Below the pieces are notes generated by a model. The model was not told the origin of the DNA. It made no database searches and was given only the letters and a program-made list of their open reading frames with translations. The translations under genes and the position numbers were made by a program. This document shows, one piece after another, positions 12,005 to 25,267 of a DNA stretch of 64,000 nucleotides (positions within the stretch are counted from its first letter, which is position 1; each line of letters opens with the position of its first letter). Origin of the DNA: Rapana venosa (lineage: Eukaryota > Mollusca > Gastropoda > Neogastropoda > Muricidae); assembly GCA_028751875.1 (NCBI GenBank), contig CM054140.1, positions 30,236,517 through 30,300,516 on the forward strand. The letters are read 5' to 3'.

Positions 12005-12290
12005 GAAGTATGTTCTTTCGAGCCAGAAGGCCCATAGAGCCGGAGCTTATCCCGGTTTCTGTAGCGTTAAGCGAACTGATGGTTTTTCACCACCCCTGTG
12101 ACAGGACGCTAGTCTGTCGCCAGATACTTCCCCAGCAGAGCTGGTACCCACTTGTACACCTGGGTGGAGTGAGGAAAATAGGAGTAAAGTGTCTTTCCCA
12201 AGGACACAACACCGAGCCGAGCGGGGATCGAACCTGCGACTTCTGGATCACGAGTTGACCGCCTAAACCACTCGACCACGGTGCCACCCT
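12005..12290 (-). repeat. tRNA-headed SINE, antisense
   Basis: Minus strand from 12287: ggcaccgtggtcgagtggt, then a B-box-like 'caggttcgatccccgctcgg' near 12222-12241. The A box resembles a Ser/Leu-type tRNA. It ends against 'ctttattattttt' sequence near 11970. Confidence 0.65.
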
Positions 12291-12712
12291 CTTATCATTG
12301 AAGTTGCATGCAAATTTCTGTTGAGTATGTTTGGGTATAAGTGTGTTAAGTACAAAAGCTCCTGATCACATATAGTATGTGTACTTATTGATTTAATAAT
12401 TGAGAGCCAAAAACAGGAGCAAATAACAGTGGAAAGCAAAAAAGTACAGAAAACAGTCACAGTTCATTTTATCATTACCAGTATTGTAGATCAAAAAGAT
12501 TCAACAAAGGTAAAAGAAACCCTGTGGGATAGGACATTTTCCAGTGCTGGCTTTTGAGGTATGTTTGAATAAGGATCATTCATTTTGTCTGACTTGACTT
12601 TGGGCCCCTGAATGAGCACACAGCAGAAGTCCCAGCAGTGAGAGAGCCCCCCCTTGCTCCTGAATGAGCACTCTGCAGAAGTCCCAACGGTGATAGAGAG
12701 CCCCCCCCCCTC

Positions 12713-12785
12713 CTTAATAATAATAATAATATATGGAATTTATATAGCGCTGAATCTTGTAAAAAACAAACAAATCGAAGCGCTC
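12713..12785 (+). repeat. 'Tatagcgctgaatc' tail module
   Basis: A (TAA)n run is followed by 'tggaatttatatagcgctga' and 'caaatcgaagcgct'. The same module occurs at 19319-19392, 21571-21640 and 61365-61430, and reversed near 9950, always after an ATT/AAT run. It is probably the 3' end of a SINE family. Confidence 0.7.
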
Positions 12786-12844
12786 CTTCCTGCTGATATT
12801 TTATCAGGGAGACCCGTTTCTTTTTGTTGTTGTTAATCCTTGAC

Positions 12845-13295
12845 TAGAACTGTGAGGTTAAGCAAGGGTGATTTGATTTTACGTCTGTTCACTCTCAGTG
12901 ATATTAGATGATTATCACCAAGGGTGAGATTTTGTATATGTGGCCGTTTTTACCCTCCGGTAAGGTAACCGTATTTAGACTTCGGAGATGATGTCTGAGC
13001 ATGACACCCAGTGTGCATGCATTAAAAAAAAAGTGTCATGTGCTCCTATCGGCGTGCAACGGCCTAGTCCTCTGAAAGCTGGAGCAGATTTTAACATGTG
13101 CACAAGACATTCTGCGTGGACTGGCACACAGGACCTCAGTTTAGTTTCATCTGAAGGACTTTCAGGGAAATGGAATTGGAACTGATATTAACTCCACAGG
13201 GGAAATAATCCCCTTGAACCGGTGCCTTGGTGGTGGCTCAAACCCAGGCCAACAGATCACGAGCGCAACGCTCTAACCACATGCCTATCCCATCC
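12845..13295 (-). repeat. tRNA-derived SINE, antisense, diverged
   Basis: Head near 13290 (revcomp: gttagagcgttgcgctcgtg), core 'cttcagatgaaactaaactg' and the 'cccttgaaccggtgccttgg' segment. Same family as 40495-40870 and 47568-47960. Confidence 0.65.
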
Positions 13296-13840
13296 CATCC
13301 CCCCTTTCTCATAATCGCGCCTTATGTTTAGGGATTCAAAAGGATGAAAGTGAGATCCTAGTGAGTGCATCTAACCAAGCAGTAATCAGTCTTAGCTGGA
13401 TAATAATCCAAATACTGCTAGAGACTTTAACGTGCTGAAACAGGTAAAGAGAAGATGAAGAAGGAACAGCCTTTACTTGGATCTAATAGGAGATATATAG
13501 TTCTCCACTTTTGACTAGATGGCATACACCTAACCAAAAGTGGATGGCAAGGAGTAGCCAGCGTGAAAATGACAATGAATAAATGATGATGATGTGTGCG
13601 CACATGTGTGTGAGTGGAAAGGAGAGAGAGGAATATGTACATGTACAATTTTACATGATCTATATTAATCTACATCAGTGCTGAATTCCATTTATCCATA
13701 TTATTTTTATATTTTCTATTTTTCTAATTTTGTTAGTCTGTTATTGCTCTAACGATTCTCTGTGACTACTTGACTCATATAATTTAAAACTTGTAAGCCA
13801 CAAAAGCAACATCTGAGATAAATTCATATTTATATGCATA

Positions 13841-13846
13841 TTTATT
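13841..13846 (-). terminator. Candidate OGFOD1 polyadenylation signal
   Basis: TTTATT on the plus strand (AATAAA on minus) is 1.5 kb downstream of the OGFOD1 stop. The interval 13847-15357 lacks other genes and would be a long 3' UTR. It includes a 2x 44-45 bp tandem duplication at 14800-14885 (cattgatgggtagaaaggag). Usage is not shown by the sequence. Confidence 0.35.
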
Positions 13847-15357
13847 GATACATGAATACACATACAAAAAACAAGATGAAATGGAATGATCAAAAATGTT
13901 AAGATTGCAGCCCAGAGATTTCCATCATGTTCAACATTTTTAAGTCAGCACAGTTTGTTCTGAGAGTCTTAAAATTGTATTTTAAGAACACACAAAGATT
14001 TCGCTTCATTCTTCCCCAACACTTCTCAAATTCAGCATTTGTGAGCCGAGTTCTTAACATCTAGCAGGCATAGGAATCTTTCCATCAGAACCCTAATGCT
14101 TTCAAAGCATCAAATATAACTGACCCTGTACTGTTACTTTGAAGCTTGATGCACTTTCATATCAAAAAGATTCCAGTGGGGGGGTCTTCTTTCTGGTCAG
14201 AGTTGCTATCTGTTTGCTTATTTCTTACAAAACCACCATATATGACAATACTCTGGTAGATTTGATTCAGCAAAATACAAGCAGCAAGGCTTATCCTCAT
14301 TTACTGCCAAAGACTGGAAACCATGGTAAAATAAATGTTCACATAGTGGAAACCATAACAAAATAAAATCTTATAAAAGCAGCAGAATAAAATCTTATAA
14401 AAACAGCAGTCTGTAACTAGCAGAACAGTAAAATGGGGAAACACTATGTCTTTTCTTTTTGATTACCAGTCAGAGTGTTGGATTATCCTTCTCTCTGAAA
14501 CATCAAACTATTTAAAAACTGGATCAGAAAATTTTTCTCCTCTGTCATAATCCATAGGGAAAAAATTGTCCCCACAAATGGCAGTTTTTCCTCTGTCATA
14601 CACCATCATAAAGATGAAAATAAGAACCCCTCACAGATCATACAAACCCCAAACCAGATTCTTGATATGGCGGGTATAGAGGAAGAGAAAAGGGGAGGGG
14701 AGCTTTTTTAAAATTTTTTTTTTACAAAAAATAATCCCCTCTTTCTGCTTCTCTGTTTTCAAGAGGGGGAGTGAGACAGGAGATAGATGGCATAGCAACA
14801 TTGATGGGTAGAAAGGAGACAAAAGATATGTAAATATTCAACATTGATGAGTAGAAAGGAGACAAAAGATATGTAAATATTCATCCAGTTTCACGATGAG
14901 AAACAGATACACCTGTATTTGTGTTATGGTCTTCATTCATCCATACCACCCCTCCATCAATTTGTCACAATGCTCATGCATGACACATACAAAACACTGA
15001 TGTTATTTTCAGCACCAAAAGTAGACACAAATAAATGTGACACAAAATTACAAAGAACATGAGGTAGTTAAATAAAAAATCCAAAACCTCATTGGTTTTA
15101 CAGTGTTGTGACAGTCTTCCCCCCCTGATCTTACATACCCAAATAGCACAACCCAGCTTCATGTAATATTTACACTACTACACGATGATACAGAAAACTA
15201 TCACCATTTAAAAACTGTTCATCACATGCACACACAGACAGACACATCCGCACACACACACTATTTTCAGTCAGCACAACATTCCCCCACCCCCCAGCAG
15301 ATCATATCATGCTAATACTGTTGTAATTCTGCACTGTCCCAGTCTGTGAGAGGACCT

Positions 15358-18300
15358 TCAGTCTGCATTCTCATAGTAGGTAGCCGACATGGTGTAGTAC
15401 TGAGATTCTTTGGCCTTGGTGACGCGATGGTTCAGGTGTTTGACAAAGCGCAGGGTTTCTCGGTCTTTGTAGACCAGGGCCAAGCAGTTGGGCGTTGGGT
15501 TCACACTCAACAGCTGGTGGTACACAGAACAAAAAAAACCCAAACTCACTACTCGTTTTCATAGGAACAGTTCCTACAGACATATGTATCCATTCATAAT
15601 TTCCTTTGTGAAGGTAATTTCTCTTTCTGTGAAACCCTGCCAATATAAATGAGATTTTAAAGTTAACATTCTTTGATCCTCCTTTGAAGAATGATTTATA
15701 TCATCCTACACCCTCTGTTCAAATATGAACGCATAGGTGAGTCACAATTTTTACTTCACACAGTATAACAGGCAACTTCTGTTAAGTTAGAATTTCTCTT
15801 TGAAAATCACTTTACAACAAAAGTGGCATAATTCCTTAAAAGTTTTCAAAATGTTATAGCAACACAATACAGTTTTTCATTACACATATGTTGATTTATT
15901 CCCGAAGAATGCGGCTATCAACACAAAATCTCTCCACAGGTGAAACTCGGAGCTAAAGCCGAGGAATGGGGATTTACCAACCTGCGTTAGTTGATCCTGG
16001 CTCAACTAGTGCACAGCTGGATTTCACAAAGAAAAAAACGAGCTTTTAGAAAAATGACCGTTTTCTCCCCTTCATTTACTAGGGTAAAAAAACAAACAAA
16101 CTGGGTTTGAACATTACAAGGACCACTGACAAGACATCATAGTTACCTCTTCATCATCATCTTTGGCCACATAGGAGATATAGCCACCATCATCTGCGGA
16201 CCATTCTGAAAAAAGCAAAAATCACACTAAAACACCACAGCCAAAAAATACCTACAAATTCTGTATCTGAGCAAATGTTCCAAAGCCAAATATGGCAGAT
16301 GTTCAGCTAAAAGTGCTCATGCAAAAAACAACAAATACTGTCTATACATGTACAATTACACAGGAAAAAAAGCAAGAAATGCATGAAGTCTTCAGAGCAG
16401 CTATGCCTGGCTGATGCCTTAGAATTTTGTCACATGTCCAACCTAACACAGAAATATGATAGGTATCGGCTTGATGAGCCTGGACATGACTGGGGTTGTG
16501 AGATTGGAATGAGCGGCATGGGAGCAGCAGAAGTATGTCACAAAGAATGAACAGTAAGCCAAACAACAATATTCAAGTTCAGGAAGCAACTCACCTTTCC
16601 CTCCGATGAACAAGACCACATCCAGGGCCATCTCCCCAACATGAGCATCTGTGTCATGCAGCAAGGTGTAGCTGCCGTGTTTGAATCGCTGCACCTCCAC
16701 ACGGCACTTGGCATTATCTCCTCCTTCATACCCAAAAAATAACAAACTTGTACTACCCCAGGTATGGCAAGGGTATTTACATAATGTTCATATATTTCAT
16801 GTGTATGCGTGTCATACATTTTTCTTCTCTTTTATATAAAGCTGACATGGCAATGTCTTTTTCCCCAACACAAAGTCTTCATAACCTAAAGAATGTGAGT
16901 GCAATATGCCATCTCTGAAAACAGCAATGATACATTCTAAAGCTGCTCTTGTGGTGACAGAAGAGCAGCCCGAATTTCATGCAGAGAAATCTGCTGTGAC
17001 TTAAAGTGGTATAAATAAAAGGTATAAATTTGGGTAGTTATGGGGTCAACTTCAAAGCTTTATCGTTTTCATAAATCTATTGTAATCATTCCTATACTTA
17101 TAAATAGATAAAGTGTGTAGAACACACAAACCAAACCTGCACTAGTTGAATGAAGGAGTGTGTCACTGATTATTAAAAAAGAGGCGGACACTTACTGGCA
17201 TCACTGCGACTGGCTTCCCCTTGCTCTCCAGGGTTGCTGATGTACAAGTGCAGGCCTGTCATGTTGCTCAGCACCAGGAACATGGCGTCAGACTGCAGAA
17301 CTCGCAAGAAGCTTTCGGCTGCAGAGGGCAGATGGTCTGGATTGCACATATCGTAGTTCCTGCACAAATACCGTGCAGAATGTTTGCAAACTGCACAACT
17401 GGGCTATCTATATATTCATCAGCTGAGTACATCACACATCAGTGTCTTTTTCTTTAAAAAACAAGAATGACAAAACTGTAATGCTTACTTAGCACCATGA
17501 AATATACGGTGTCCCTATTTCTCTAAACTCTTCCTATTAATACAGTTTAAGTCAGCAACACACACAAAAATACTGTTCCTTTTCTCTTACCTTCATTTTT
17601 TGTTCTGACTTTAGATTGTCAATACACACTAAACAAAGAGAAGAACACTTGTTTTTATCTCTTACAAATAACTAGGACTCCTGCCAAAGCCTCATACGAC
17701 ACTGGCAAGATTCAAGTTGACAAATGAAGGCACCTTAACTGATGGGGGGAAAAAGACTGAAAGTGGTGTTGATGATCTGTAACAGAGTTACATTACAGAG
17801 AAATTAAATTACCGTTTATTGGCCGGTCCTCGATGAATCCATGCCCTCTCCCCACTGGACATGACTGCCAACAACTCGTCATATTTTTCTTCCTGAAACA
17901 GTCATGACAATACCCATATGGATGTTAAAAGTAAACAGATGCACATGTATACAGACATGACTTCCGCAAATTATCCTGTACATATCTGAGCAAAACGCCC
18001 CACTCATTCAGGTTCTATTGAATAATTGTGACAGTAATTGTTCTAAGATGATTCCTGTCGAACAGACCAGCTTTATATTCTCTATCCTCAAGGGTTAGAT
18101 TTCTGTCAGAAATTAGTGTTTTCCTAGCTCCATCACAGACAGAATCTAAGTTTTTTTTTAATGCATTCCAATTCCTGTGAATGTCAGACAGATTCCTCAG
18201 CAACTAAATCTTTCAGATACACTATAATAACAAACCCTCCTGTCCACTCTTATTTCCTGCTCGCTACTTTGTGTTTCTTCTCTTCTTAACTGTTGCTGCT

Positions 18301-21300
18301 GAAAGATAATAAAACAACAGTCACATGGAGAACTCTGCCACTACCAAACTACAACTAGTAGTTTTTTTTTCCTTTTACCATTCCTCTTCATTTCCCTTCC
18401 AATCTACCCTTGACTAATGTATACCCTCAATGAAAATGCTTCTTCTACACAAAAACTTGGTGACTTGGTAAGTTTTCTTAACAGAAACCAACATTCCAGG
18501 ACCTATAAAACATATTTCACTCCTCTATAGACTTTTTGAGATCTCCCATCGTATTCATTTGTGTGATTAGGAAGGTAAAAGCTTTTGGATGATTAAACGT
18601 ACATGTCCTTTATACTTACTTTGAGGAAGTCCGTCAGTTCAAGTTCAGATTCTGACTCAAATCGTTCCGTATGTCGTTCTGGATTTCCTGGCTGAGGTAG
18701 ACAGGGTTGATCCATTCAAAGAACTCGTCGTCCTGTGAAATATAAAACTGATAACCATTCCTGTCAGATCAACTGCACATTTATTATACACTTCATTACA
18801 CAGCCACAGAACAGTAAGGCAGCAGATGGTGATTTCTTTCTTTGTTTTGCTGTTCTGTTATGCCCCTACATCCAGTATTCTGATATGTTTCATATATTAT
18901 ATTCTTATATATATGTGAAGAAGCCATGCACACTGCTGACTGCTCACCTTGTTAAAATTCAGTGGTGTCTGTTCTGATCTCATATTTTCAGGTCAACATG
19001 CTCAGCCCCCCTACCCAGACCAACAACAGTTATCCATGGAAGGAGACTGACTAAGACAACTAATCTAGATGTGTGACTCAACACCATGCACGATAAGCAA
19101 ACATAACAGATGCATCAAAAAGCACATCACTACATTTTTTAGGCTAGCAAGTCCCTGCGTAGACTTTAAACTCAGGAATCAATGAGACCAAAAATAATTA
19201 GTTCCCACCATTTGGAATATAAAAAAAACAACAACCACCCACTGACCTGTGGTCAAGACTCACATTCAAGATATGAAAAAGTATTCGGGTGTGGTAAGGC
19301 CTGACAATAACATGATTTAATAATAATAATAATAATAATGTATGGAATTTATATAGCGCTGAATCTTGTAAAGCAACAAATCAAAGCGCTTAACACACAC
19401 CACACTAAGAACCACAAGGACGTCATACCTTAATGCTCCCACAGGCGCTGACAGGCAGGGGCGGCTCAACATAGGGTGCGGGTCGCACAACACGGGGCCC
19501 ATGGAACCAGCCACTGACCGCCAGCCGTGTCTTGTCCTCCGCCAGCACTTCAGCCACCTGAGTTGATATAGCAGATTCATACAGCCAATTGATAAACAAT
19601 AGACAAAAAAACAACCAAGGAACAACAAGATTTGTTCTTTTTTCTGAAAACTCAAGACCACAGCAAACACATGGGATATTGCACTTAACAATGCCAAGGT
19701 ATCTGTCAATCAGAACTTTTTTAATGAATGTTCTGTTTAAAATTTTCAGTATTTTTAAATCAAATGTTATCAGTTCAGAAAATTTTGTTTTATTTTCCTT
19801 AGTTTTGTGCTGTAGCAGTTACATAAGAAAGCTAAACTATATGTAATGGGAATCATATTGCAATTTTTAAACATATTTTTATACTACTTCATATATTTCT
19901 ATAGTAAGTACTTCATATAAGTCTTGTGAAAGAACATGAACCAAGGATCTGGTGCAGTTAAAAAAAAGGAAGAGAAAAAAAGAAAAAGAAATGAGCAAAT
20001 GCAACAAACTGTGATCATGGCTTTCAAACTTTCTATTTCTGTTACACAGCTACCAACCAATGAGAGAAGATGGGGCAATAAACATCAAACATTTTTCATT
20101 TAGAAAGAACACATCCCCCTAACACACACAATCATCATAATATATGCTATATCCCATAATACACACACCCACCACCTCAATGACAAAGGGCCTTACCTGA
20201 TGGTACGACCCAGGGGTCACTTCAAAGAACAGGAACAAATTTTTGACAGGCACGATGGACTTGGCAATGTTGTTGGGCTGTCCTTTGTCTGCCCACACAA
20301 AACACAGGCTTGTGAACAGAAAGTGGAACGTCAGAAGCACAGAGAATACACACAATCCTTTCTGCCTTTTGTTTGCAAACTAAACTCACGAGGCTCAACC
20401 AATAACACAAACCTATACATACCAGAAAATTTCATTTGAAAATTATAAATGGTTTGGATATTTCATTATAATCATGACATTACATAAAATGAACGACAGG
20501 TTCAGATAACAGAGAGACTCCCAAAATCCAACCAAAGATATTATAAACATCAGTGGCAGGACACATATCCATAAAATTTGGGTCTGCTGGATGTATGTAC
20601 CCTCAAAGGTTGGAAACTCACCATCAGATGTAAATATATCCCCTCAAAGGTTGGAAACTCACCATCAGATGTAAATTTATATATACCATCAAAGGTTGGA
20701 AACTCACCATCAGATGTAAATTTATATATACCATCAAAGGTTGCAAACTCACCATCAGATGTAAATTTATATATACCATCAAAGGTTGCAAACTCACCAT
20801 CAGATGTAAATTTATATATACCATCAGAGGTTGCAAACTCACCATCAGATGTAAATATATTCCATCAGAGGTTGCAAACTCACCATCAGATGTAAATATA
20901 TTCCATCAGAGGTTGCAAACTCACCATCAGATGTGAATATATTCCATCAGAGGTTGCACACTCACCATCAGATGTAAATATATTCCATCAGAGGTTGCAA
21001 ACTCACCATCAGATATAAATATATTCCATCAAAGGTTGCAAACTCACCATCAGATGTAAATTTATATATACCATCAGAGGTTGCAAACTCACCACCAGAT
21101 GTAAATATATTCCATCAAAGGTTGCAAACTCACCATCAGATGTAAATTTATATATTCCATCAAAGGTTGCAAACTCACCATGAGATGTAAATTTATATAT
21201 TCCACCAGAGGTTGCAAACTCACCATCAGATGTAAAATATATATTCCATCAGAGGTTGCAAACTCACCATCAGGTGTAAACATATTCCATCAAAGGTCAC

Positions 21301-23687
21301 AAACTCGCCATCAGATGTAAATATATTCCATAAGAGGTTGCAAACTCGCCATCAGATGTAAATATATTCCATAAGAGGTTGCAAACTCACCATCAGATGT
21401 AAATATATTCCCTCAAAGGTCGCAAACTCACCATCAGTGTCAAACATGTCCAGAGTGCCGCCATCCTCTTTGCTCCAGGAGTCGGGCACCAGGTAGTAAA
21501 TGTAGGCGATGCACCGGCCCTCCAGCTCGTCATCATGGCACAGCAGAGTGTCTGTAAGTCGTTGTTACATTATAATAATAACAATAATAATGTATGGAAT
21601 TTATATAGTGCTGAATCTTGTAAAGCAACAAATCAAAGCGCTCAGATGCTTTTTTTTTTTAAATACGTGTGTATGCGGGTTTAAAAAAAATAATTTTGTC
21701 ATCTGGCACACAATGGCCTACTCTTTCGAACAGCGGAACAGGAAATAACGTGTACGCAAGATGTTCTGCATGCGTTCGCACATGGGGCCTCGGTTTATAG
21801 TCTCATCCAAAGGACTCTATAATAATAATGGCATGTCCTTTCCAGCTCCTCTCATGGGCCATTCAGTTTGGTTTGCAGGGTTATCTCCCTGGGCCACACC
21901 ATCTTCCTCAGGTCAATTATGATATCATTATAATGAGGATATCATCATTATTATAAAAAAATATGACCATTCTGCAATATCTATTCAAGTGTGATGGCCT
22001 CTAGTAAAAAGTTATGGACAGTATGGCACAGCAGTGTCTGTACGTCATCGTTACATTCTGGACAGTATGGCACAGCAGAGTGTCTGTCACAGCAGAGTGT
22101 CTGTAAGTCATTGTTACATTCTGGACAGTATGGCACAGCAGAGTGTCTGTCACAGCAGAGTGTCTGTAAGTCATGGTTACATTATGGACAGTATGACACA
22201 GCAGAGTGTCTGTCACAGCAGAGTGTCTGTAAGTCATGGTTACATTATGGACAGTATGGCACAGCAGAGTGTCTGTAAGTCATCGTTACATTATGGACAG
22301 TGTGACACAGCAGAGTGTCTGTACGTCATTGTTACATTCTGGACAGTATGGCACAGCAGAGTGTCTGTACGTCATCGTTACATTCTGGACAGTATGGCAC
22401 AGCAGAGTGTCTGTACGTCATCGTTACATTCTGGACAGTATGGCACAGCAGAGTGTCTGTCACAGCAGAGTGTCTGTACGTCATCGTTACATTCTGGACA
22501 GTATGGCACAGCAGAGTGTCTGTACGTCATTGTTACATTCTGGACAGTATGGCACAGCAGAGTGTCTGTACGTCATCGTTACATTCTGGACAGTATGGCA
22601 CAGCAGAGTGTCTGTACGTCATCGTTACATTCTGGACAGTATGGCACAGCAGAGTGTCTGTACGTCATCGTTACATTCTGGACAGTATGGCACAGCAGAG
22701 TGTCTGTACGTCATCGTTACATTCTGGACAGTATGGCACAGCAGAGTGTCTGTACGTCATTGTTACATTCTGGACAGTATGGCACAGCAGAGTGTCTGTA
22801 CGTCATCGTTACATTCTGGACAGTGTGGCACAGCAGAGAGTGTCTGTACGTCATTGTTACCTTATGGACAATCAATCCAATGACACGAAACACCCCACTA
22901 AAATAGAACACTTACGGGAATTTTGTTAGAGACTAAAGCTGCATATAAAGATCTACCCATGAAGTTAAAGAAATTGACAACACAAAAGTTAATCTCATTT
23001 TTGTTTTGTTTTTTAATTTATGATAAAAATTCAAGTCAAGAATAAGCTCATTCCACTAATTCAAACAACCTTGATATTTTCTCTATTCTAAATTAAAATA
23101 TTACACACACAAACACACATACATAAACATGTAACCCCCCCCCCCCAAATTATTCACTTGCATTCTTAGAAAGCAAGTATATAAACATGAATAATGGCAC
23201 AGGTATATCTCCTGACGTGCACTTCGCAGTCACCACTTGAGAAATAGACAAATATGTCCATACCTGTGTAATCATACTTGGAACAGAACATGTCCACTTT
23301 GTCGTTGAGAGGAAATCTTGTGACATCTACTAGCCATGGTAACATCTGGTCTTGCAAAATCTCTCTGGAATTTAATCATATTAACAGTTACAGTATTAAT
23401 TTAATACCTGCACGCTTAAAAAAACAAGGCATTGAAAAAAAACATGACATAACACAATATGCAAGTAAAACTGTTACAATGATATGACTTATGAAATTGT
23501 TTTAGAAACTGCCACTTAAAACAATTTAATTAAAGTACACTGTTTTCTTAAAAGAAAAAAAGTGGAGCTGAACTGAAGCCATTATTATCACAACTTTTTT
23601 AAAAATAAAATTTTCAACAAACCGCTCTTTTTACATAAACAATACTTTTTATGCGGCTGGTTACACCACATGCCTCTGTGTGTGTGT

Positions 23688-23718
<31 letters not shown>

Positions 23719-25207
23719 CATGATGCATATATATATGACAGACGTGTGTGGATGAGTGAAAGGATGGCCTGCTTTTCTGTTTTCATAACAAAACTCTGAC
23801 TTTCTTTTGCTGCTAAGTACTGAAACTGTTAAAATGGTCAGATTTTAAGCATGAGGGCACTCAGTAAATTTTGCACAAGCTGTTATGAACTTGCGTACAA
23901 TAATTATTAGGTAAACAATGTACAGGCGATAGTCAACATTCAATTGAAATACCTGAAAATGTTGATGCATGGTGAATTCACATGTTTGAGCTCAATACTC
24001 TGAAACAAAAATGTCACAGTTAAGCCACAAAAACTTGTTCTTTCAGTCTTATGAAATGAGACTAGAGCTATTAACCAATCTTATCGCAAGATATAATTTG
24101 ATTATATTCAGTCAGACACTATTCTAACCACAAACAATAAAACATACGCTGAGCTTACTTGAAAACATCAAACATAAAGAAAACAAAACCCCAGATTATC
24201 AAGACTCAATCAAATTGACTTGTAAAGTTGTACACAACTCTAAAGTTTCATATGATTAAATTTAAAGATAGTTGTTTGCACATATGTATATAATATATAT
24301 GCACAATCGTATCCATAAACACACACAGACATATATAGTGCATGCACACACAGACAGTGAGACACATACATGTGTACACTGTAAATTAGGATGTATACAT
24401 ACATTGGTCATTGTACACAGAATGTCACAAAATCAAAAGGTGGCACATCACATTGATTTAAAACAATTCAATAATTCAAACTCTTAGGGGAAACATGAGC
24501 TCTCTTATTAAAACAACAACAACAAAAAACAAACAACACATTTTTTGACAGAGCAACAGGAACTTTTCACTGCACCTGTTTGAATTTATACAGGTCATTG
24601 TTTTTCTCTTGCATTTCAAGGCCCCTCAGTTCTGTGATCAGTTCCTCAACAAACTCTTTGTCAGGAATCAAGTTGGGAAGTGATGCATGTCGGAAGGGAG
24701 CTGCAAACACTTCTGTGCCAGTATGATCTGAAACAAACGCAACAGATTACAACCACACACAAAAAAATTAAAAAATCAAATATCAATTGTCATAATCATA
24801 TATAACGATATTGCTGGGTGACAGACTTCCAGTTCTATGGAACAAAAGCATTTGGTTTTCTTTTAAATAATAAATTAAATATGTTTTATCCATGAAGACT
24901 TGAAGTTGGTATGCAGCCTTTAAGTTTAACAGTTAAAACTTTAATTGAAACTTTAAGTTAAATGTGGGTGAAAAAGTCGCAGTACTCACATATTAATTAT
25001 TATGCAAAAACTAACCGGCATTGGCAAACTTCAGAGCTCTTGCTGTGGAATAATTTTTTTCTGTTAAAAACTAGACCATTTATGGGCATTTCAAATTTAA
25101 AAAACCACCACAAAAACTTAAAAAGATATTATTTAACAAAGCAGTACTTGTGCATGTACTGATGTAGCAGAACATCATATTCCTTACAGAAGTCTTTACA
25201 CTTGTAT

Positions 25208-25267
<60 letters not shown>

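Larger units (their letters stand above)
11740..13829. other. Intergenic region between the POLR1A and OGFOD1 3' ends
   Basis: No gene seen. Contents: tRNA-headed SINE (12005-12290), a 2x about 50-bp duplication 'gcagaagtccca' (12605-12710), a 'tatatagcgctgaatc' tail module (12713-12785), another SINE (12845-13295) and anonymous AT-rich DNA. Confidence 0.7.

Noticed and set aside
20598..21431. Regular repeats resembling a CRISPR array
   Set aside because: Units are head-to-tail copies without unique spacers, in a eukaryotic intron and anchored at a splice site. The same applies to 22013-22866 and 37826-38515.
22034..22929. Long overlapping ORFs (up to 290 codons) with repetitive Ser/Tyr-rich peptides
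   Set aside because: They lie wholly inside the 46-bp acceptor-copy array on the strand opposite OGFOD1. The repeat period keeps stops out of several frames at once, and there is no splice or start support.
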